Below, piece after piece: positions 33,267 to 35,947 of a DNA stretch of 35,947 nt (position 1 is its first letter; every line of letters begins with the position of its first letter). The position numbers and the translations under genes are program-made. Origin of the DNA: Rhizobiales bacterium 32-66-11 (lineage in GTDB: Bacteria; Pseudomonadota; Alphaproteobacteria; Rhizobiales; Xanthobacteraceae); assembly GCA_002304505.1 (NCBI GenBank), contig NCEH01000039.1, positions 1 to 35,947 of the forward strand, written 5' to 3'. A model generated the notes under the pieces. That model did not search any database and had not been told where the DNA came from. It saw nothing but the letters and a program-made list of their open reading frames with translations.

Positions 33267-33406
33267 GGCGCAGGCAATAGGCGGAGGCGCCTTTCGGCGC
33301 AAGCGAAGATCGCCCCCTCCCGCGGGGAATCGGTGGACCGGCGGGCGTTCAGCGTGCAGTGCACAATCTGGTGATGCCGGTGTGTGCGCCTACAGCTTCG
33401 CAACGC

Positions 33407-34375
33407 TCAGAGCAGGCCGATCGCCACCGCATGCTGGAGCGCGGCATCGAGCGCGAGGCCGGCGAACAGCACGAGGCCCGCGTCCCGGTTGGATTTGAAC
33501 AGGGCCAGGCAGCGGTCGGGATTGTCGATGTCCAGCCGTTTCACCTGAAGGAAGAGGTAGCCGGCGAAAATCGCCAGTCCCAAAGCCGCGAACAGGCCAG
33601 CCCCGGCGGAGGCCAGGGCCATGGCGAACAGGATCAGGGTCGCGCCATAGGACAGCGCGAGCGCAATCCAGCTGCTGCGGCCGAACAAGAGGGCGGTCGA
33701 GCGCACGCCGACGATGGCGTCGTCCTCCCGGTCCTGGTGGGCATAGATGGTGTCATAGCCGAACACCCAGCACACCGAGCCGGCGAACAGCAGCAGCGCG
33801 GGGTCCTCGATGCTGCGGAACACGCTCGCCCAGCCCATCAGCGCGCCCCAGGAGAAGGCGATGCCGAGCGCGAGCTGGGGTACCGAGGTGATGCGCTTCA
33901 TCAAAGGATAGATGGCCACCACCCCGAGCGAGGCGATGCCGGTGATCACCGCAAAGCGCGGCAGCGAGAGTAGCACCGCGAAGCCGATCAGGCACTGGAA
34001 AATCAGGAAGGCGAAGGCGGCGGGCAGGCCGATCTGGCCCGAGGCCAGCGGACGGTTGCGGGTGCGGGCGACCTTGCGGTCGATCTTCCGGTCGAGAATG
34101 TCGTTCCAGGTGCAGCCGGCGCCGCGCATGGCCACGGAGCCGATGGCGAACAGCAGCAGCAGCTTGGGATCGGGATAGGGCTGCCCGGCCGCGATGGCCG
34201 CGAGCGCTGTGGACCACCAGCACGGCAGGACCAGCAGCCAGCTGCCGATGGGGCGGTCGGCGCGCGCAAGGCGCAGATAGGGACGGATCGGCGCCGGGGC
34301 GTAGCGGTCCACCCAATTGTTGGCAGGCGCATCGGCGACCGGCGCGACCGCCCCGTCTCCCCCCCAGCGGGTCAT
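33407..34375 (-). CDS. ubiA: 4-Hydroxybenzoate polyprenyltransferase
   Basis: An inner-membrane prenyltransferase that attaches the polyprenyl tail to 4-hydroxybenzoate in ubiquinone synthesis. The 322-residue protein has about 8-9 membrane helices and the two Asp-rich substrate/Mg2+ motifs. The first is NDILDRKIDRKVARTRNRPL (Asn91-Asp92, Asp95, Asp99). The second is YDTIYAHQDREDDAIVGVRS. RADRPIGSWLLVLPCWW near the N-terminus is also typical. It follows the secreted hypothetical gene by only 10 bases on the same strand, with GAGGG before its ATG. The N-terminal 30 residues are a non-conserved extension. Confidence 0.96.
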   Translation of the reverse strand: MTRWGGDGAVAPVADAPANNWVDRYAPAPIRPYLRLARADRPIGSWLLVLPCWWSTALAAIAAGQPYPDPKLLLLFAIGSVAMRGAGCTWNDILDRKIDRKVARTRNRPLASGQIGLPAAFAFLIFQCLIGFAVLLSLPRFAVITGIASLGVVAIYPLMKRITSVPQLALGIAFSWGALMGWASVFRSIEDPALLLFAGSVCWVFGYDTIYAHQDREDDAIVGVRSTALLFGRSSWIALALSYGATLILFAMALASAGAGLFAALGLAIFAGYLFLQVKRLDIDNPDRCLALFKSNRDAGLVLFAGLALDAALQHAVAIGLL

Positions 34376-34385
34376 CGGGCGACCC

Positions 34386-34883
34386 TCACTTGCCGAGGGC
34401 GTTGCCGTTCAAAGTATCGAAGATGCCGCCGCCCTTTGAGCTCTGGCCGGGCACATATCCGGTGGTGACGCCGAGCGCGCTGGAGATGGAGCCTTGCGGC
34501 GGCGGCTTGACGCCCGCGGCATCGCCCCCGGTGGCGCCGGAAGCGGCGGCGGCGCAGATCTTGTCGCGCAAAGCGGCGGTCTTGGTATTGTTGGCCTTGG
34601 CGGAGGTCACGGCCTGATCGGGGATCTGGCACCAGTCCTTATTGTCGGCGAGATATTTGGCAAGCTTGCCCTCGACCGCCGTATAGGTGCGGAACAGGCC
34701 GCACAATTCCTGCGGCGGCGCCTTGCGCTTGCCGGCGGCCTGGAGCGCCTGCCCCTTCTCTTCCATCTCCTGACGCAGAGCGTTGAAGTCGGTCTGGCAG
34801 TCCGCGCGCGCGACGCCGGCCCCCGTCAGGAACAGGGCGAAAGTGATCGCCGACAGGCGCGCGCATTTGGTGTTCAAGAGCAT
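34386..34883 (-). CDS. Secreted hypothetical protein with four cysteines
   Basis: A 165-residue protein that I do not assign to a named family. A signal peptide (about 1-27, ending ARA-D) leads to a helical, Lys/Glu-rich mature part. That part has four cysteines, in DCQTDF, ELCGLF, DWCQIP and KICAAA, spaced as for two disulfides. A Gly/Ala/Pro-rich, probably disordered C-terminal 50 residues follows. Small proteins of this type recur in Hyphomicrobiales. It is cotranscribed with ubiA judging by the 10-base gap. A perfect AT-rich inverted repeat lies about 40 bases upstream of its start (34925-34951) and may be its operator. Confidence 0.75.
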   Translation of the reverse strand: MLLNTKCARLSAITFALFLTGAGVARADCQTDFNALRQEMEEKGQALQAAGKRKAPPQELCGLFRTYTAVEGKLAKYLADNKDWCQIPDQAVTSAKANNTKTAALRDKICAAAASGATGGDAAGVKPPPQGSISSALGVTTGYVPGQSSKGGGIFDTLNGNALGK

Positions 34884-34924
34884 GAGGTCTTCCGCAGCGG
34901 CTGCTGATCCAGCTTTTCCCCATT

Positions 34925-34951
34925 ATATTGCCACGAAAGATTGGGCAATAT
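34925..34951. promoter_or_regulatory. AT-rich dyad, possible operator between hypothetical gene and ilvB
   Basis: A perfect 8-bp inverted repeat ATATTGCC-N11-GGCAATAT, flanked further out by CCCC (34918-34921) and GGGG (34953-34956). It lies 42 bp before the minus-strand hypothetical gene and 64 bp before the ilvB promoter. The shape fits a dimeric regulator site; the regulator is unknown. A hairpin function is also possible. Confidence 0.5.
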
Positions 34952-35014
34952 CGGGGCGAAGCGCGAACAATGGCGTTTCCTTGCGCGCGCGTCACAAAAA
35001 AGTGGCAGGGCGCC

Positions 35015-35043
35015 TTGACGGAGATTTCGCCCGCGGCTAGGTT
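35015..35043 (+). promoter_or_regulatory. Housekeeping (sigma-70-type) promoter of the ilvB leader
   Basis: TTGACG (35015-35020), a 17-base spacer, then TAGGTT (35038-35043). This is the best promoter-like match I found in the window, and it is placed 31 bases ahead of the leader peptide. Transcription would start near 35050. Confidence 0.7.
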
Positions 35044-35073
35044 CGCGCAACTTTTGGAAGGCTACGTGCAGTC

Positions 35074-35130
35074 ATGCGCAAGATCGTTACCATCCTTGTA
35101 CGCAGGAGCGCCACCGGCGGAGCGGCTTGA
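35074..35130 (+). CDS. ilvB leader peptide (attenuator)
   Basis: An 18-residue open frame with sequence MRKIVTILVRRSATGGAA. Residues 4-9 are Ile-Val-Thr-Ile-Leu-Val, so five of six are branched-chain amino acids, the end products or siblings of the pathway that IlvB starts. Their codons are ATC, GTT, ATC, CTT and GTA. GTT, CTT and GTA are uncommon choices in this GC-rich sequence, which should sharpen ribosome stalling when charged tRNA is scarce. GGAAGG lies 12 bases before the ATG, a rather long spacing. The stop codon lies inside the downstream pause hairpin, as in classical attenuators. Too short for ordinary gene callers. Confidence 0.85.
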   Translation: MRKIVTILVRRSATGGAA

Positions 35131-35155
35131 ACGCTGCTTCGGGGTCTGGTGGCGC
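35108..35155 (+). promoter_or_regulatory. Pause (1:2) hairpin of the ilvB attenuator
   Basis: GCGCCACC (35108-35115) pairs perfectly with GGTGGCGC (35148-35155). The left arm lies in the end of the leader peptide frame and the loop contains its stop codon, so a ribosome stalled at the Ile/Val/Leu codons or at the stop would change which arms pair. A possible competing 2:3 pairing is CTTCG (35137-35141) with CGAGG (35160-35164). Confidence 0.65.
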
Positions 35156-35157
35156 GT

Positions 35158-35190
35158 GACGAGGGGCCTTCGGGCCCCTTCGTCGTTTCT
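35158..35190 (+). terminator. Attenuator terminator hairpin before ilvB
   Basis: The stem GACGAGGGGCC (35158-35168) and GGCCCCTTCGTC (35173-35184) closes on a stable TTCG tetraloop, with one bulged T, followed by GTTTCT. The T-run is short, so termination may be partial. It sits 27 bases after the leader peptide stop and about 100 bases before ilvB. Confidence 0.8.
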
Positions 35191-35288
35191 GGGCCGCCGT
35201 CCGGATCGGGTGTCCGGCGGGCGGTGGGTGGAGGAAGACGAGATGTGCGCGGATGCCCCTCGGGGACGGGCGCAGAGGAGTGGATGAG

Positions 35289-35947
35289 ATGAGCAGGGAA
35301 ATGACGGGCGCCGAAATGGTCATGCAGGCGCTGGCCGACCAGGGTGTCGACCATCTGTTCGGCTATCCCGGCGGGGCCGTGCTGCCGATCTATGATGCGC
35401 TGTTCCAGCAGAACAAGGTCGAGCACATCCTGGTGCGCCACGAGCAGGCGGCGGTGCATTCCGCCGAGGGCTATGCCCGCTCTTCCGGCAAGGTGGGCGT
35501 GGTGCTCGTCACCTCCGGCCCCGGCGCCACCAATGCGGTCACCGGCCTCACCGACGCGCTGATGGATTCGATCCCCATCGTCTGCATCACCGGGCAGGTG
35601 CCGACCCATCTGATCGGCAACGATGCCTTTCAGGAATGCGACACGGTGGGCATCACGCGCCCCTGCACCAAGCATAATTATCTCGTCCGCGACGTGAACG
35701 ACCTCGCGCGCGTGCTGCATGAAGCCTTCTACGTGGCGCAGAACGGGCGGCCCGGCCCGGTCGTGGTCGATATTCCCAAGGATGTGCAGTTCGCCACCGG
35801 CACCTATGTCGGGCGGGAGAACATCCAGCATAAGACCTATCGTCCGAAACTCGTGGGCGATGCCGACAAGATCGCGGCGGCGGTGGAGATGATCGCCGGC
35901 GCCAAGCGGCCGATCTTCTATACCGGCGGCGGCGTGATCAATTCCGG
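35289..35947 (+). CDS. ilvB: Acetolactate synthase large subunit (partial, runs off the window)
   Basis: Catalytic subunit of acetohydroxyacid synthase, the first common step of valine, leucine and isoleucine synthesis; it uses thiamine diphosphate, FAD and Mg2+. Only the first 219 codons are present, covering the thiamine-diphosphate N-terminal (pyrimidine-binding) domain and its following linker. The catalytic Glu52 lies in VRHEQAAVHSAEGYARSSG. GYPGGAVLPIYDAL, VTSGPGATNAVTGLTDA and GQVPTHLIGNDAFQE are family blocks. The ATG at 35289 has AGGAG 8 bases upstream; ATG at 35301 is an alternative. It is controlled by the leader peptide attenuator at 35015-35190. The small subunit gene (ilvN or ilvH) would be expected just beyond the edge. 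Confidence 0.96.
   Translation, partial: MSREMTGAEMVMQALADQGVDHLFGYPGGAVLPIYDALFQQNKVEHILVRHEQAAVHSAEGYARSSGKVGVVLVTSGPGATNAVTGLTDALMDSIPIVCITGQVPTHLIGNDAFQECDTVGITRPCTKHNYLVRDVNDLARVLHEAFYVAQNGRPGPVVVDIPKDVQFATGTYVGRENIQHKTYRPKLVGDADKIAAAVEMIAGAKRPIFYTGGGVINS

Noticed and set aside
35037..35831. 264-residue minus-strand frame opposite ilvB
   Set aside because: It is antisense to the ilvB coding region and leader, His/Asp/Arg-rich and without motifs.
1..35947. Prophage, defence island, secondary-metabolite cluster or integrative element
   Set aside because: No integrase, transposase, phage, toxin-antitoxin, restriction or large biosynthetic enzyme gene was seen; almost all genes are conserved chromosomal functions.

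Overview
The window is GC-rich, densely packed chromosomal DNA from an alphaproteobacterium. I place it in Hyphomicrobiales, most likely near Xanthobacteraceae. The reasons are: CtrA is present; complex I carries the accessory subunit NDUFA12; there are DUF2155, DUF2093 and DUF4170 proteins; the gene neighbourhood NDUFA12 / DUF2155 / aat / accBC / aroQ / dsbA is typical of that order; and lipid A and Kdo genes are clustered. Family placement is inference from remembered gene content, not from a search. I found no rRNA, tRNA, CRISPR array, prophage, transposase or plasmid gene, reading by eye only.

Layout. (1) 1-3.3 kb: a zinc-finger-less DnaJ-type cochaperone, a small periplasmic DUF305 protein, a bidirectional terminator, then ctrA on the minus strand. 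A 455-bp divergent region with six GANTC (CcrM) sites lies between ctrA and a FliJ-like gene. (2) 3.5-8.7 kb, all plus strand: an ECF sigma factor overlapping its RskA-like anti-sigma factor, an isolated CysA-like ABC ATPase, an agmatinase-family ureohydrolase and a ChaA-type Ca2+/H+ antiporter. (3) 8.7-19.4 kb: the conserved NDUFA12-DUF2155-aat and accC-accB-aroQ-dsbA-M48 peptidase neighbourhood. It is split by a 3.6-kb insert at 10.9-14.5 kb holding a double-domain ABC permease, its ATPase with a C-terminal AAA-associated domain, and a DUF1810 gene. DUF2155 and aat overlap tail to tail by 70 bp. (4) 19.7-28.9 kb: a PLP aminotransferase, rsmD, an RsuA/RluB-type pseudouridine synthase with a roughly 480-residue repetitive tail, tadA, a palindromic intergenic repeat, a probable fluoroacetate/haloacetate dehalogenase, purD, xseA and a DUF2093 gene. 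(5) 28.9-34.9 kb, minus strand: secreted orphan protein, ubiA, an inositol-monophosphatase-family enzyme, DUF4170, then a translationally coupled DUF374 acyltransferase-waaA-lpxK run for lipid A-Kdo assembly. A perfect 17-bp-stem hairpin separates DUF4170 from the acyltransferase. (6) 35.0 kb to the end, plus strand: promoter, an 18-residue leader peptide rich in Ile/Val/Leu, a pause hairpin and a terminator hairpin in front of ilvB, which runs off the edge. This is a complete transcription attenuator for branched-chain amino acid synthesis.

Most genes are ordinary housekeeping functions. The best second-look items are the GANTC cluster ahead of ctrA, the ilvB attenuator, the dehalogenase with every known fluoroacetate-dehalogenase active-site residue at matching numbering, the antisense overlap of two conserved C-termini (DUF2155/Aat), the binding-protein-less ABC pair, the divergent ECF/anti-sigma pair, and the repeat-bearing disordered tail of the pseudouridine synthase. 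I see no large undescribed multi-gene system such as a defence island or biosynthetic cluster.
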